A stretch of 64,000 nucleotides of DNA from CAVRXQ01 sp963838845 (GCA_963838845.1 CAWISR010000003.1:310001-374000); one strand, 5' to 3'; positions 54,172 to 63,299 are shown, counted from the first letter of the stretch. Notes: generated from the sequence alone by a model not told the origin. Numbers and translations are program-made.

Positions 54172-54962
54172 CAACCGCCGAGGGCGGGCGGCGCCCTCAG
54201 AACGACATCCGCGCGCGCTCGGGCGGTACCTCGGAAGCGAACATCGGCAGGCAACGCCGCTTCTGGAACAAGCGCGCCGCGGCATGGGATCACCATGCCC
54301 AGCACAACCCCGGACTCGTCAGTGTCGTCGAACGTGTCGTCGCCGACTCCGAAGCGCGCCCGTCCGATCGCGTCGTCGACCTCGGCTGCGGGTCGGGCCA
54401 GCTCGCGCTTCGTCTCGCGCCGGCCGTCGCTTCTGTCCTCGCGGTCGATGTCAGCCGCGAGATGATCTCGTTGCTCGAGGAGAACGCTCGACGCGTCCAG
54501 GTCTCCAACGTCAAAGGGATCGCAACACCTATCGAGCACCTCATCCTCGATCCTGCATCGGTTGACCTCGTCGTGTCGAACTACGCGCTGCACCACCTGC
54601 GTGACCCGGACAAGCGGGTCGTCGTCGAGCACGCCGCGGCCTGGCTTACGCCGGGGGGTCGCCTCGTCATCGGCGACATGATGTTCGGCCTCGGCGGAGG
54701 GGGCGAGGATCGCCGCATCATTTCCTCGAAGCTCGCCCTGTTCGCGAAGAAAGGTCCGGCGGGTTGGTGGCGCATCGCCAAGAACGCGGCGCGCTATTTC
54801 TTCCGCATCCAGGAGCGACCGATCCCGCTCGATCGCTGGATGACACTTTTCGAGGACGCCGGATTGACGGAGGTATCCGGCAGCCGCGTCGTCAACGAGG
54901 CGGCCGTCGTGCGGGGAATGAAGCCGGTTGGCCCGAGCGAAGAACCGACTGCTTCGACGTGA
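54168..54962 (+). CDS. Class I SAM-dependent methyltransferase (UbiE-like)
   Basis: 264 aa from TTG 54168, which overlaps the previous stop (TTGA). After FWNKRAAAWDHHAQHNPGL, the SAM motif VVDLGCGSGQLALRLAP and VLAVDVSREMISLLEENARR are clear. LVVSNYALHHLRDP is motif IV, and GGRLVIGDMMFGLGGGGEDR follows. The long C-terminal stretch with FFRIQERPIPLDRWMTLFEDAG looks like a UbiE/COQ5- or isoprenoid-quinone-type cap. A quinone or lipid substrate is possible; it is not assigned. Confidence 0.85.
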   Translation: MTTAEGGRRPQNDIRARSGGTSEANIGRQRRFWNKRAAAWDHHAQHNPGLVSVVERVVADSEARPSDRVVDLGCGSGQLALRLAPAVASVLAVDVSREMISLLEENARRVQVSNVKGIATPIEHLILDPASVDLVVSNYALHHLRDPDKRVVVEHAAAWLTPGGRLVIGDMMFGLGGGGEDRRIISSKLALFAKKGPAGWWRIAKNAARYFFRIQERPIPLDRWMTLFEDAGLTEVSGSRVVNEAAVVRGMKPVGPSEEPTAST

Positions 54963-55046
54963 TCTGGACGCGACAAAGTCGCACGTCGGGGTGAACATCC
55001 TGGCTCGGCGCGTGTGCGGGGTGGATCGGAGCGCCAAGATGGTGCC

Positions 55047-55592
55047 GTGCGGATCTCTGCAAAAGCCGACTACGCGGTGCGCGCGGTCGTCGAACTCGCC
55101 ACCTTGGAGGACGAATGGCCGGTAAAGGCTGAGACCCTCGCGGCGGCGCAGCGGATCCCGCCAAAATTCCTGCTCAACATCCTGTTCGAGCTGAAGCACG
55201 CGGGGATTGTGGCGAGCCAGCGCGGCAACGAAGGAGGTTTTCGACTCGGCCGCCTTCCTCAAGAGATCAGCCTTGCCGACATCATTCGAGCCGTCGAGGG
55301 TCCGCTCGCGCAGGTCGGCGATTCGCGACCCGATCAGCTCGACTTCACGGGGTCGGCCGAACCTTTGGTGGAGGTGTGGATCGCGGTGCGCGAGCACATC
55401 CGATCGATCCTCGAGTCGGTGTCGGTGGCCGACGTCGCAAACCGCACGCTGCCGCCACTCGTGACCGACATCACCGCCAATACGGAGGCGTGGATGCCGC
55501 ACACGCCAGGGACGGTCCCCGGTCCTCACGCGCTCCGAGCTATCGCCGAGGACGACAGTACGAGCGTGCCTCCGGTCGCTCGCCAAGCGTGA
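55047..55592 (+). CDS. Rrf2-family transcriptional regulator without the Cys cluster
   Basis: 181 aa from GTG 55047, giving the usual VRISAKADYAVRAVVELATL start. Rrf2 winged helix: IPPKFLLNILFELKHAGIVA, then SQRGNEGGFRLGRLPQEISL and the dimerisation helix. IscR/NsrR members carry three Cys for an Fe-S cluster between these, and here none is present, so it is a CymR/RsrR-like type that senses by other means. The stop overlaps the Fur gene that follows by four bases, so the two regulators form a unit. Confidence 0.88.
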   Translation: MRISAKADYAVRAVVELATLEDEWPVKAETLAAAQRIPPKFLLNILFELKHAGIVASQRGNEGGFRLGRLPQEISLADIIRAVEGPLAQVGDSRPDQLDFTGSAEPLVEVWIAVREHIRSILESVSVADVANRTLPPLVTDITANTEAWMPHTPGTVPGPHALRAIAEDDSTSVPPVARQA

Positions 55593-56107
55593 GCGCGGCA
55601 GCTCCTCGCGAGCGCGCCGGTAAGCCGCGGTCGGTTCACGTCGCATCGCCTCCTCTCGATCGACCAGCGGGCGACGCGACGGTCGACGAAGTGATCGACC
55701 GGGTCCGTGCCCTCGGTGGACGCGCCACCGTCGCACGTCGACTGATCCTCACCTTGTTGTTCTCCGATCCGAAGCACCACACCGCTGAGGACATCGCCGC
55801 CGCGGTACAGGCGGAAGCCCCAGAGGTCCACCTCTCGACGATCTATCGCAACTTGGAGGAACTCGAACGGCTCGGAGTGGTCGAGCACGTCCATTTCGGG
55901 CACGGACCGGCGACCTACCACGTCGCACCGTCGACGCACGGACACCTCGTCTGCCAGGAGTGCGGCGCCGTCACCGAGATCGACGACGCGCGTTTCGGCC
56001 CATTCGTCGCGTCGATTCGCGACAGCTACGGCTTTTCCGTCGACGTCCACCACTTCGCGATGCTTGGCCGCTGCGCCGCGTGCACGATGAACGCGGAGAC
56101 GGGCTGA
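55589..56107 (+). CDS. Fur-family regulator (third paralogue)
   Basis: 172 aa from GTG 55589, inside the Rrf2 stop. Winged helix (ALGGRATVARRLILTLLF, then PEVHLSTIYRNLEELERLGVV) and metal domain HGHLVCQECGAVTEIDDARF with a C-terminal CAACT pair. It lacks the long His run of the other two paralogues. A 30-residue N-terminal extension is poorly conserved-looking. An Rrf2 and a Fur read as one unit would link redox/cysteine and metal signals; no direct targets are visible. Confidence 0.85.
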   Translation: MSAAAPRERAGKPRSVHVASPPLDRPAGDATVDEVIDRVRALGGRATVARRLILTLLFSDPKHHTAEDIAAAVQAEAPEVHLSTIYRNLEELERLGVVEHVHFGHGPATYHVAPSTHGHLVCQECGAVTEIDDARFGPFVASIRDSYGFSVDVHHFAMLGRCAACTMNAETG

Positions 56108-56108
56108 G

Positions 56109-56558
56109 CTAACGCGACGCGAGCTGCAGTTCGTCGAGCAGGCCCGGCGGATAGAGCGGCACCGCGGGATCGGGATGGTCAAGGTCGCGCCACACCCCGA
56201 TCTTCGGCTCTTCCTCGATGCCTTTGAAGGTGTCCTTTTCGTACAAGGTCCCGTCGGCGAACTCGGTCTCGTAGACGAGCATCACCTCGTGACCGGGGTA
56301 CCCCTCGAACACAAAGAGGTTCTCGACGACGCCGGCGAGGCGCGCCGTGCCGAGGGTGACTCCGAGTTCTTCCCGCAGCTCGCGGCGGAGCGCCTCTTCA
56401 CCTCGCTCGCCGAATTCGACGCCACCACCAAAGAGGCGCTGGAACCGTGCCCCGATGACCTCGTCGCGGCCGTTCGAAACGAGGATCGCGTTCGTCCCGC
56501 GCCGGCGTATCCAGGCGAGGGCGACGATACGGGGCTTGCGCTGCGGCACGGTTTCCAT
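56109..56558 (-). CDS. NUDIX hydrolase
   Basis: 149 aa from ATG 56558; a longer frame to 56666 has no supporting ribosome site. The Nudix box G-x5-E-x7-R-E-U-x-E-E-x-G is complete: GGGVEFGERGEEALRRELRE then ELG (about residues 41-63). The opening RKPRIVALAWIRRRGTNAIL is the usual first strand. Substrates of this subgroup range from 8-oxo-dGTP to sugar nucleotides. It converges on the Fur gene (one base apart) and is transcribed away from ctaB. Confidence 0.88.
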   Translation of the reverse strand: METVPQRKPRIVALAWIRRRGTNAILVSNGRDEVIGARFQRLFGGGVEFGERGEEALRRELREELGVTLGTARLAGVVENLFVFEGYPGHEVMLVYETEFADGTLYEKDTFKGIEEEPKIGVWRDLDHPDPAVPLYPPGLLDELQLASR

Positions 56559-56748
56559 CTTGACCGCAGGCCAAGGCCGGAACCTTCGTTTCCGAAGGAA
56601 AAGGCCGGTCGCGTCCCGACACAGCCGACTGGCACGATAAGGCGTTGGCAAAGTGAGTGAAACCATGCGGACTCAGCCCTCTCCCAGGCGCCTCTCACCT
56701 GGGTTTTCCCTGGGAACGGGCTCCAGCGGCCAACTAGGCTTTCTGGCA

Positions 56749-57669
56749 ATGGATGCCAACGTCGGCATCGGGCCTCCCGTCGGGTCGTTTGGGAACCATC
56801 TCACGCGGCGCTTCAGCGCCTACCTCGCGCTGACCAAGGTTCGCATCATCGAGCTCCTGCTCGTGACAACCGTGCCCGTGATGTTCGTCGCTGCAAAGAC
56901 CGTGCCTTCGGCCGGCCTCGTTGTCGCGACGCTCGTCGGCGGCACGCTCGCGGCGGCCGGAGCGAACGTCTCGAACATGATCTACGACCGTGACATTGAC
57001 GCCGTGATGGGCCGCACGAAGGACCGACCGCTCGTCACAGGCGAAATCAGCGTCCGCGCTGCCGTGGTGTTCGCGATCGGGCTCGAGACGGCAGCATTCG
57101 TGATCTTCGCCACGACAGTGAACGTGCTCTCGGGGCTGCTCGCCCTCGGCGCAGCGGTGTTCTACCTCGGCGTGTACACGATGTGGCTCAAGCGCCGTTA
57201 CCCCTCGAACATCGTGATCGGTGGCGCGGCTGGGGCGATGCCGCCCGTCATCGCCTGGACAGCCGTCACCGGCCACGTCTCGTGGACGGCGATCTTGTGC
57301 TTCGCCCTCGTCTTCACGTGGACCCCGCCACACTTCTGGGCGCTCGCGATTAAGTACCGCGACGACTACGCGGCGGTCTCGGTGCCGATGCTGCCCGTCG
57401 TAGCCGACCTGAACAGGGTGACCCGGCAGATTCTCGGCTACACCGTCATCGTCCTCGCGCTCGGGTTCGCCTTGATCCCCGTCGCCCATCTCGGCGTGCT
57501 GTACACGGTCGCCGCGGCTGGAGCGGGTCTTTGGTTCCTGCAACGAGCGGTCGTCCTGCGACGCGATCGCGATCCGAAGAGCGCGATCCGCGTCTTCACC
57601 GCGTCGATCGCTTATCTGACGATCGTCTTCGTCGCCATGGGACTCGACGCGGTCATTCGTCATCCCTGA
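56749..57669 (+). CDS. ctaB: Heme O synthase (protoheme IX farnesyltransferase) CtaB
   Basis: 306 aa from ATG 56749; ATG-like start at 56653 would add 32 unpatterned residues. UbiA-type prenyltransferase with eight or nine helices: NVSNMIYDRDIDAVMGRTKD holds the first Asp-rich substrate motif, and KYRDDYAAVSVPMLP the second. It attaches farnesyl to heme B for the aa3 oxidase encoded nearby. Heme A synthase lies far away at 5.5 kb. First gene of a plus-strand group with TlpA-like and SCO genes. Confidence 0.93.
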   Translation: MDANVGIGPPVGSFGNHLTRRFSAYLALTKVRIIELLLVTTVPVMFVAAKTVPSAGLVVATLVGGTLAAAGANVSNMIYDRDIDAVMGRTKDRPLVTGEISVRAAVVFAIGLETAAFVIFATTVNVLSGLLALGAAVFYLGVYTMWLKRRYPSNIVIGGAAGAMPPVIAWTAVTGHVSWTAILCFALVFTWTPPHFWALAIKYRDDYAAVSVPMLPVVADLNRVTRQILGYTVIVLALGFALIPVAHLGVLYTVAAAGAGLWFLQRAVVLRRDRDPKSAIRVFTASIAYLTIVFVAMGLDAVIRHP

Positions 57670-57685
57670 GCGGCGACCCATCGAA

Positions 57686-58270
57686 GTGAGCGGAATCGAC
57701 CTGAATCGCCTCACGAAACCAGCGGCGATCGTCGCCGCGGCCATCCTCGTCAGCTTCGTGTCGTACGCGGTCGTCTCCGCGGCCACCGCGAAATCGACCA
57801 CGTCCAACACGTTCCCGATGGTCCCACCGGCGACGCGCCTAGGTGCGGGAAGGCACGCGCCCTCGTTTGTGCTGCGTGAACTCGATGGAACACGCACCGT
57901 CGCGTTTGGCGGGCACTCTGCGACGCCAGTCGTCGTGAACTTCTTCGCCTCGTGGTGCCAGAACTGCGTCGCCGAACTCGACGCCTTCGGAAAAGTGTCA
58001 AACGAAGCAACAGGGGTTCGCTTCATCGGTGTCGACTCGCTCGACTCCAACCCCAGCCTGGCGACGAGACTGCTCGATCGCGCCCATATCGCCTACGCCA
58101 TTGGTGTCGATTCGAACGGCACGATCGTGAGTCGCTACCTCATCAACGGACTGCCCGTGACCTTCTTTGTATCGAAATCCGACGTCATCGAGGGTGAGAT
58201 CATCGGCACCGCGACGTCGAATGAGCTAACCGAATGGGTTCACCGACTCGGCGGATCGGTCCACCGATGA
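57686..58270 (+). CDS. TlpA/ResA-like membrane-anchored thioredoxin
   Basis: 194 aa from GTG 57686. An N-terminal membrane anchor (AAIVAAAILVSFVSYAVVS, about 13-31) places the rest outside. Redoxin domain from APSFVLRELDG; the active site is FFASWCQNCVAEL (CxxC), and GLPVTFFVSK carries the cis-Pro. Encoded between ctaB and SCO1, it likely reduces Cys of the CuA site or of SCO before copper loading. Its stop overlaps the SCO1 ATG. Confidence 0.88.
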   Translation: MSGIDLNRLTKPAAIVAAAILVSFVSYAVVSAATAKSTTSNTFPMVPPATRLGAGRHAPSFVLRELDGTRTVAFGGHSATPVVVNFFASWCQNCVAELDAFGKVSNEATGVRFIGVDSLDSNPSLATRLLDRAHIAYAIGVDSNGTIVSRYLINGLPVTFFVSKSDVIEGEIIGTATSNELTEWVHRLGGSVHR

Positions 58271-59067
58271 GCACCACGCCAGACAACCCTCCAGACGCCG
58301 GACGCGTCTTGAGCGAAGAAGAGCGGCGGACACAGTTCGCACAAGGACCGCCAAAGCTTCCTCGCAAGTTGATCTGGATCGCCATCGCGATCCTCGCCGT
58401 TCTCGGGGTTGGCGGCGCGTACGCAGATCAGTCGTTCAACGTGCCCTCGACTTCGCCACCAAAAACAAAAGTGCACGATGCGAAGAGAGTCCCGACGACA
58501 ATCGCGCAATTTGTGAACCTGCGTGTCCTCGCTCGCCGTCCGGCACCGCCAGTCGTTCTCGTCGACCAGTCGGGCCGGCTCTTGCCGCTCGAATCCTTGA
58601 AGGGCAAGGCAATCGCGCTCACCTTCCTCGATCCGCAATGTCGCGACATCTGTCCGGTCGAGTCGGTGGAGCTTCGCTATGCAGCAGCTGACCTCGGTGC
58701 GACGCGACAGAAAGTGGCGTTCGTGATCGTCGACGCGAACCCGCACGACGTCGGCGTCGCGGCAGCGCGCAACGGTCTTGCGACGAGCGGTCTGTCCTCA
58801 CTGCCCGACGTGCACTTCCTCTCGGGATCGCTCCGACAGCTCAACTCGATTTGGTCGCTGTACGGGGTGACCGTCGAGTACGCACCCTCGACCGGCCAGC
58901 TAGGGCACACGAATGTGATCGACATCGTCGATCCCGCCGAGCACCTCGACTACGCCTTGGAACCGTTCGCGAACGAGTCGACGACGGGCACCTACTCGCT
59001 TTCGGTCGCACAGATGCAACGGTTTGCTAGCGGAATCGCGCTCTACCTCGAAAAGGTCTTGCGGTGA
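58267..59067 (+). CDS. SCO1/SenC copper chaperone for cytochrome oxidase
   Basis: 266 aa from ATG 58267. One membrane helix (LIWIAIAILAVLGVGGAY, about 35-52), then a thioredoxin-fold domain: LTFLDPQCRDICPVES has the copper-binding CxxxC, and GHTNVIDIVD the third ligand His. SCO proteins deliver copper to the CuA centre of oxidase subunit II. Lies opposite ctaC-ctaD-ctaE. It overlaps its neighbours on both sides. Confidence 0.92.
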   Translation: MSTTPDNPPDAGRVLSEEERRTQFAQGPPKLPRKLIWIAIAILAVLGVGGAYADQSFNVPSTSPPKTKVHDAKRVPTTIAQFVNLRVLARRPAPPVVLVDQSGRLLPLESLKGKAIALTFLDPQCRDICPVESVELRYAAADLGATRQKVAFVIVDANPHDVGVAAARNGLATSGLSSLPDVHFLSGSLRQLNSIWSLYGVTVEYAPSTGQLGHTNVIDIVDPAEHLDYALEPFANESTTGTYSLSVAQMQRFASGIALYLEKVLR

Positions 59068-59741
59068 CCGAGAAACGGCAGATGGACGTGTTCTCCGCTT
59101 CGCTTTACGGAGACCGAGTCATCCCCACTCGCGCCGAGCGCTGGAAGCGGTTCCGCCGAATCGGCTTGCCTGCTCTCGCCATTGCGGCGATCGTCGCCGC
59201 GATCGCGGTCGTAACCGACCTTCCTCAGCATCAGACCCTGACGAGTGAACGTGTCGCCGCGGCATCGCTCGTCGACGAGGTGAACTCGGACGTCAACCAG
59301 TGCACCTACGCGCTGACACAGGAGGCAACTCCCATCTACCGGGACTGGCTCAAGGGCAACCTCTCGTCTGCCAACCGAGCCCAGGTACCGTCGCTCCTCA
59401 GCCAGGATGCCGAAGCGTGCTCGTTCGCTTCCTCGTCGGGAGACATTGACAACCTGGCGAGCATCGAACAGCCGGGTACCGGCGCGGGAAAGTATCTGGC
59501 GCTCGTCGTCGGGGACGCCGTTTCGTGGACATCTTCGGACGCGCTCGGAGTGATCGAGGACTACGAGCTGCTCACCGCGCACGCGCACGACGCACTGGCG
59601 GAGAAATACCTCCGTGAGAACGCGCGCAACCTTGCACGCGACCGCGAGAGCGCACTGAAGGCGATCGCCGCCGCCGAGCACTATCTACACGGCACGCTCC
59701 CCGCCCTCAAGTTGCCCGGCGAGAAGATCCCCGGCACCTAG
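59064..59741 (+). CDS. Single-helix membrane protein of the oxidase cluster
   Basis: 225 aa from GTG 59064, overlapping the SCO1 stop (GTGA). Basic N-terminus, one helix (LPALAIAAIVAAIAVVTDL, about 35-53), then an extracellular helical domain with Cys in NQCTYAL and EACSFAS that may bridge. Two base-pairs separate its stop from the convergent CtaG gene. I do not recognise the family. Position at the end of a ctaB-TlpA-SCO unit suggests a part in oxidase assembly. Confidence 0.7.
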   Translation: MTEKRQMDVFSASLYGDRVIPTRAERWKRFRRIGLPALAIAAIVAAIAVVTDLPQHQTLTSERVAAASLVDEVNSDVNQCTYALTQEATPIYRDWLKGNLSSANRAQVPSLLSQDAEACSFASSSGDIDNLASIEQPGTGAGKYLALVVGDAVSWTSSDALGVIEDYELLTAHAHDALAEKYLRENARNLARDRESALKAIAAAEHYLHGTLPALKLPGEKIPGT

Positions 59742-59743
59742 GT

Positions 59744-60475
59744 TCACAGAGCTGGGGGCGAACCGCGGGAATCAACGATGCGAGCGACCTCGTCGTGCAC
59801 CTCGTCGTCGCCGCGGAGGAACCGTAGGAGGTTCGTGAAGATCACCGGCAAGAACGCGGCAGCGGCTGCCAGCCACAACGCACCGGTGGCGAGTTCCTGA
59901 TCCGCGACAACGCTCAGACCGGGACGGGTGGGGTGCACCGCCGGGTAAAAAACCGAATGCGAGAACCCGACGAGGTAGGCGAGTATCCAGATCACCCACA
60001 TCGCGACGGCGCTCGGAACGATGCGCTGGCCCGCGGTCACCATCGGCGGAAGCGGCGGCGACTGGACGAGCTCTGAGTACAGGGCGACGCCGACGATGGC
60101 GAACGTCGCGATCTCTGCGGCGATGAGGCCTGGCGTGCGCGAGAGCGCGTCGACGCTCACGGGGAGCCGCCAGATGATGACCGCGGTGAGGAAGACGATG
60201 ACTCGGGCGAGGAGGCGGACGAGTCCCCGTCGCTCGGTTCGGACGCTGTCGCGCCGGGCACTCACTTTCGCGAGTCGTCGTTCGTCCCAGAACCTCGCCA
60301 GCCATTCGATTGGCGACGCCAGGGCGAGCAGCGCCGGGAACGCCAGCGCGACGATCGCGAACTGGATCGCCTCCGCAAGGACGTAGCGACGTGCGTCAGG
60401 CTCAAGCGGGGGCGTGACCGCGACGACGATGACGGCAAGTGCCGCTACTGCGAACCAATCCCGTCGCCGGTGCAC
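59744..60475 (-). CDS. CtaG-like cytochrome c oxidase assembly membrane protein
   Basis: 243 aa, about six hydrophobic helices (AVAALAVIVVAVTPP; FAIVALAFPALLALASPIEW; LARVIVFLTAVIIWRLPV; others to residue 225). The pattern, with a conserved ASPIEWLARFW and FSHSVFYPAVHPTRPG, is that of the caa3-type CtaG group, which supports copper insertion. The usual early helix with a conserved His is short or missing, since the frame begins close to the first helix. Last gene of the minus-strand group after ctaE and a 37-aa peptide. Confidence 0.75.
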   Translation of the reverse strand: MHRRRDWFAVAALAVIVVAVTPPLEPDARRYVLAEAIQFAIVALAFPALLALASPIEWLARFWDERRLAKVSARRDSVRTERRGLVRLLARVIVFLTAVIIWRLPVSVDALSRTPGLIAAEIATFAIVGVALYSELVQSPPLPPMVTAGQRIVPSAVAMWVIWILAYLVGFSHSVFYPAVHPTRPGLSVVADQELATGALWLAAAAAFLPVIFTNLLRFLRGDDEVHDEVARIVDSRGSPPAL

Positions 60476-60505
60476 GGCCGAAGCTACCGCCCGTCGGCGG
60501 GCGGT

Positions 60506-60619
60506 TTATCGAGTGGGTCGGCGCTGGAAGTACCCCCACAGGGTGACGACGAACAGGGTTCCGATCGGGATTGCGAAGGTGAGGGACTGCGGCCCCAAGA
60601 AATACGTCGCGATGACCAC
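60506..60619 (-). CDS. 37-aa membrane peptide in the oxidase cluster
   Basis: GTG 60619 follows GAAGGGG by six bases; stop TAA 60508-60506. The peptide is MVIATYFLGPQSLTFAIPIG, TLFVVTLWGY and a basic FQRRPTR end: one hydrophobic helix with a short C-terminal basic tail. It lies 30 bases after ctaE and before the CtaG-like gene on the same strand. Size and place fit a small accessory subunit of the oxidase. Too short for routine gene finders; existence rests on ribosome site, helix and position. Confidence 0.6.
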   Translation of the reverse strand: MVIATYFLGPQSLTFAIPIGTLFVVTLWGYFQRRPTR

Positions 60620-60649
60620 GTTTGCCCCTTCGTCTCCTTTGTTCGCGCC

Positions 60650-61300
60650 TCAGACCACGTAGAAAAGCACCCAGAACAGCACGCTCACGATAGCCATGTA
60701 GCCCCAGAAATAGGTACAGCTCTCGAGGTTCGCCCTGAGGAGCCGACCCTGTGGCAGCCCCGAGCGCGCCGTCCCTCCGTCTTCTTCGAGGGCACGCCGC
60801 AGCCGCATCGCGCGTGCGATCACCGTCTCTAACCAGAAGGTGCCACCGGTGAGAAAGACGATGTTCATCGCCGCCCAGCCGATGAAGCACGAGGCATAGC
60901 CACTCGATCCCGGATAGAACGGCAGCTGGGTGAGCTCGAAAATCTGCAGCCCGAGCGCGAGCAGGCCGCCCGCCACCGCCGTCCAACCGGCGACAAGCCA
61001 GTCGGTCGTGTAGCCCCTCTTCAGGCGTTGGGTGCCGTAGAAGTTGACGAGCGCCGACGCGACGACGACGACGAAAATCGCTGCTCCGAGCGACGTCGGC
61101 GCGGTGATGCGGTGCGGGCGCCAAAGGTCCTCGTTGTTCGCCGAGCGCAGGTAGAAGTACGCGAACGCGAGGCTGGCGAAGAAGAAGGTGACGATGCCGA
61201 TGAACAGCCGGCTGCCGATGAAGATCGCGTTCTCATCGGCGCGCAGCTCGTAAGCCGCTTCCTCGGGTGTGTTGACGATGTGTACTGGCAGGTCAGCCAC
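60650..61300 (-). CDS. ctaE: Cytochrome c oxidase subunit III (CtaE)
   Basis: 216 aa from GTG 61300, overlapping the ctaD stop by eight bases. Five helices of subunit III: IVTFFFASLAFAYFYLRSA, LGAAIFVVVVASALVNFYG, VAGWTAVAGGLLALGLQIFEL, IGWAAMNIVFLTGGTFWLE and the last YFWGYMAIVSVLFWVLFYVV. Short form lacking the first two helices, normal for actinobacteria. Subunit III stabilises proton uptake in subunit I. Confidence 0.93.
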   Translation of the reverse strand: MADLPVHIVNTPEEAAYELRADENAIFIGSRLFIGIVTFFFASLAFAYFYLRSANNEDLWRPHRITAPTSLGAAIFVVVVASALVNFYGTQRLKRGYTTDWLVAGWTAVAGGLLALGLQIFELTQLPFYPGSSGYASCFIGWAAMNIVFLTGGTFWLETVIARAMRLRRALEEDGGTARSGLPQGRLLRANLESCTYFWGYMAIVSVLFWVLFYVV

Positions 61301-63263
61301 CGCTGTCGCCTCCTCCTCCCGACCCGCCGGCGAGCGACAACGCGGCCCCGGCTCCCGCCAGATCAGCGACAGGCGGGGGGTTCTGCTCGCCGTAGTGGTA
61401 CGGATCGGCGAGGACGACGGGAATCCGCACGAAGTTGTAGTCCGGAACCGGCGTCGGCACCTGCCACTCGAGACCCTTCGATTCCCACGGGTTCTGTGCC
61501 GCTCGCTTCGGATCGATGAAGATCGACCAAACGAAGTTCGCGACGAAGATCAGGAACGAAGCGCCGAGCACGAACGCGCTCGATGAAGAGATGTCATTCA
61601 ACACCTGCAGGTTCGACGCGTACTCGAAGACCCGTCGTGGCATTCCTGCGAACCCGACGATCAAAAGTGGGAAGAACGTCAGGTTGAAGAAGATGAACAT
61701 GAACCAGAAGTGGATCTGACCGAGCTTCTTGTTGAGCGTGTAACCGGTGACCTTTGGCAACCAGTAGTAAAGACCTGCGAAGAACGCGAATACGAGCCCA
61801 CCCATGATCGTGTAGTGGAAGTGGGCCATCACGAAGAAGCTGCCGTGCAGCGTCGTGTTCACGGGGACGTCGGATAGGAAAACCCCGGTCACGCCACCGA
61901 TGAAAAAGTTAAAAAAAACGGCGAGCGTGAAGAGCATCGGAACCTCGAATCGGATCCTCGCTTTCCATAGCGTTCCGAACGCGACCAAGAAGATGAACCC
62001 TGTGGGAATCGAGATCAACTCAGTCGTGAACATGAACAGCGGTCGCATGTCGGGGTTGATCCCCGAGTTGAACAGATGGTGCTGCCATACGAAGAACGAC
62101 AACAGCGCGACACCTACCATCCCCGCCGCGCTGACTTTGTAGGCGAAGAGCGGTTTTCGGGTGAAGACTGGCAGGAGCTCGCCGACGATGCCGAAGCCCG
62201 GCAGGGCCATGATGTAGACCTCGGGATGGCCGAAGAACCAGAACAGGTTCTCCCACAAGAAGCTGCTCCCACCGTGCTCATTCACGAAAAACGCGGTCTG
62301 CGCGGTGCGGTCGAGCAGGCCGAATAATCCGGCGCTGATCAGTACTGGCGTGGCGAGGGTGAGCAACGACGCGACAGAGATCATTCCCCAGCAGAAGACC
62401 GGCAGCCGGCTCCACGTCATCCCGGGCGCGCGGTGGGTGATGATCGTGACGGCGATGTTGAAGCCGGCAGCGACCATTCCCATTCCGATGATCGCGAAGC
62501 CCGCGAGGTAGGAGTCCATGCCGACGGACGCCTGCGTTTGAAGCGGCGCGTAACCCGTCCAGCCGGTCGGGAACCCCCCCAGAGGCAGCGCGGTAAGGAT
62601 CGTGAGGTATCCGGCGGCGAACGCCCAGAACGAGAAAGCCTCGATACGGGGAAACGCCATCCGTCTCGATCCGATCATCAACGGAACGAAGTAGTTGCCG
62701 AGGGGGCCGACGATAAGCGACGTCGCCATCATCATCATCATCGTCCCGTGCTCGCCGACGACGGCGATGTACGTGCCCGGTCCAATGAAGCGGTTCGTTG
62801 GCGTGAGTAGCTGACCGCGGATCCCCATTGCCAGCAGACCGGCGGTGAAGAAGAACATCAGCACGCCGATCACGTACTGCTTGCCGACGGTCTTGTGATT
62901 GAGGCTGTAGCGGAAGTACTTCGTCCAGTTGTCGTGATCGGCTTCGGGCTGGAGCTCGAAACCGAGGACCTTCGCAATCGGGTCGTTCAAGGCGCCGATG
63001 CCGAGCATCCACCCGAGGAACCCGAACCCGAAGCCGAGGGAGATCGCGACGTCGTTCATTCCGCTGGCGCCGCTGATGTTTGGGTAGCCCGACGCGATCG
63101 CGTTGCCGATGAAGTGCCCGAGCGCGTACCCGCCGACCGCGCCGATCAGTGCCGTGCCGATGTGCTGGCTCAACCACGCTGGACGGTTGCCCTGTCGGCC
63201 CCTGCTCGGGGGGACGTTGCGTGGCTCACCGAGCCCGACCGTCGGAGTGGTGTCGATCGCCAC
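61293..63263 (-). CDS. ctaD: Cytochrome c oxidase subunit I (CtaD)
   Basis: 656 aa, twelve core helices with heme a, heme a3 and CuB. Helix 6 motif FFGHPEVYIMALPGFG (His ligand of CuB, crosslinked Tyr, and the Glu of the A1 D-channel) and WQHHLFNSG (the two further CuB His) are seen, with MAHFHYTIMGG holding the heme a3 and heme a His pair, and GEHGTMMMM as the first heme a His. An A1-type aa3 oxidase. The C-terminal tail has an Ala/Gly/Asp-rich end. 36 bases after ctaC. Confidence 0.97.
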   Translation of the reverse strand: MAIDTTPTVGLGEPRNVPPSRGRQGNRPAWLSQHIGTALIGAVGGYALGHFIGNAIASGYPNISGASGMNDVAISLGFGFGFLGWMLGIGALNDPIAKVLGFELQPEADHDNWTKYFRYSLNHKTVGKQYVIGVLMFFFTAGLLAMGIRGQLLTPTNRFIGPGTYIAVVGEHGTMMMMMATSLIVGPLGNYFVPLMIGSRRMAFPRIEAFSFWAFAAGYLTILTALPLGGFPTGWTGYAPLQTQASVGMDSYLAGFAIIGMGMVAAGFNIAVTIITHRAPGMTWSRLPVFCWGMISVASLLTLATPVLISAGLFGLLDRTAQTAFFVNEHGGSSFLWENLFWFFGHPEVYIMALPGFGIVGELLPVFTRKPLFAYKVSAAGMVGVALLSFFVWQHHLFNSGINPDMRPLFMFTTELISIPTGFIFLVAFGTLWKARIRFEVPMLFTLAVFFNFFIGGVTGVFLSDVPVNTTLHGSFFVMAHFHYTIMGGLVFAFFAGLYYWLPKVTGYTLNKKLGQIHFWFMFIFFNLTFFPLLIVGFAGMPRRVFEYASNLQVLNDISSSSAFVLGASFLIFVANFVWSIFIDPKRAAQNPWESKGLEWQVPTPVPDYNFVRIPVVLADPYHYGEQNPPPVADLAGAGAALSLAGGSGGGGDSGG

Positions 63264-63299
63264 GTCAGACCCCCCTTCCTTCGCTGCGCTGCACGCTCG

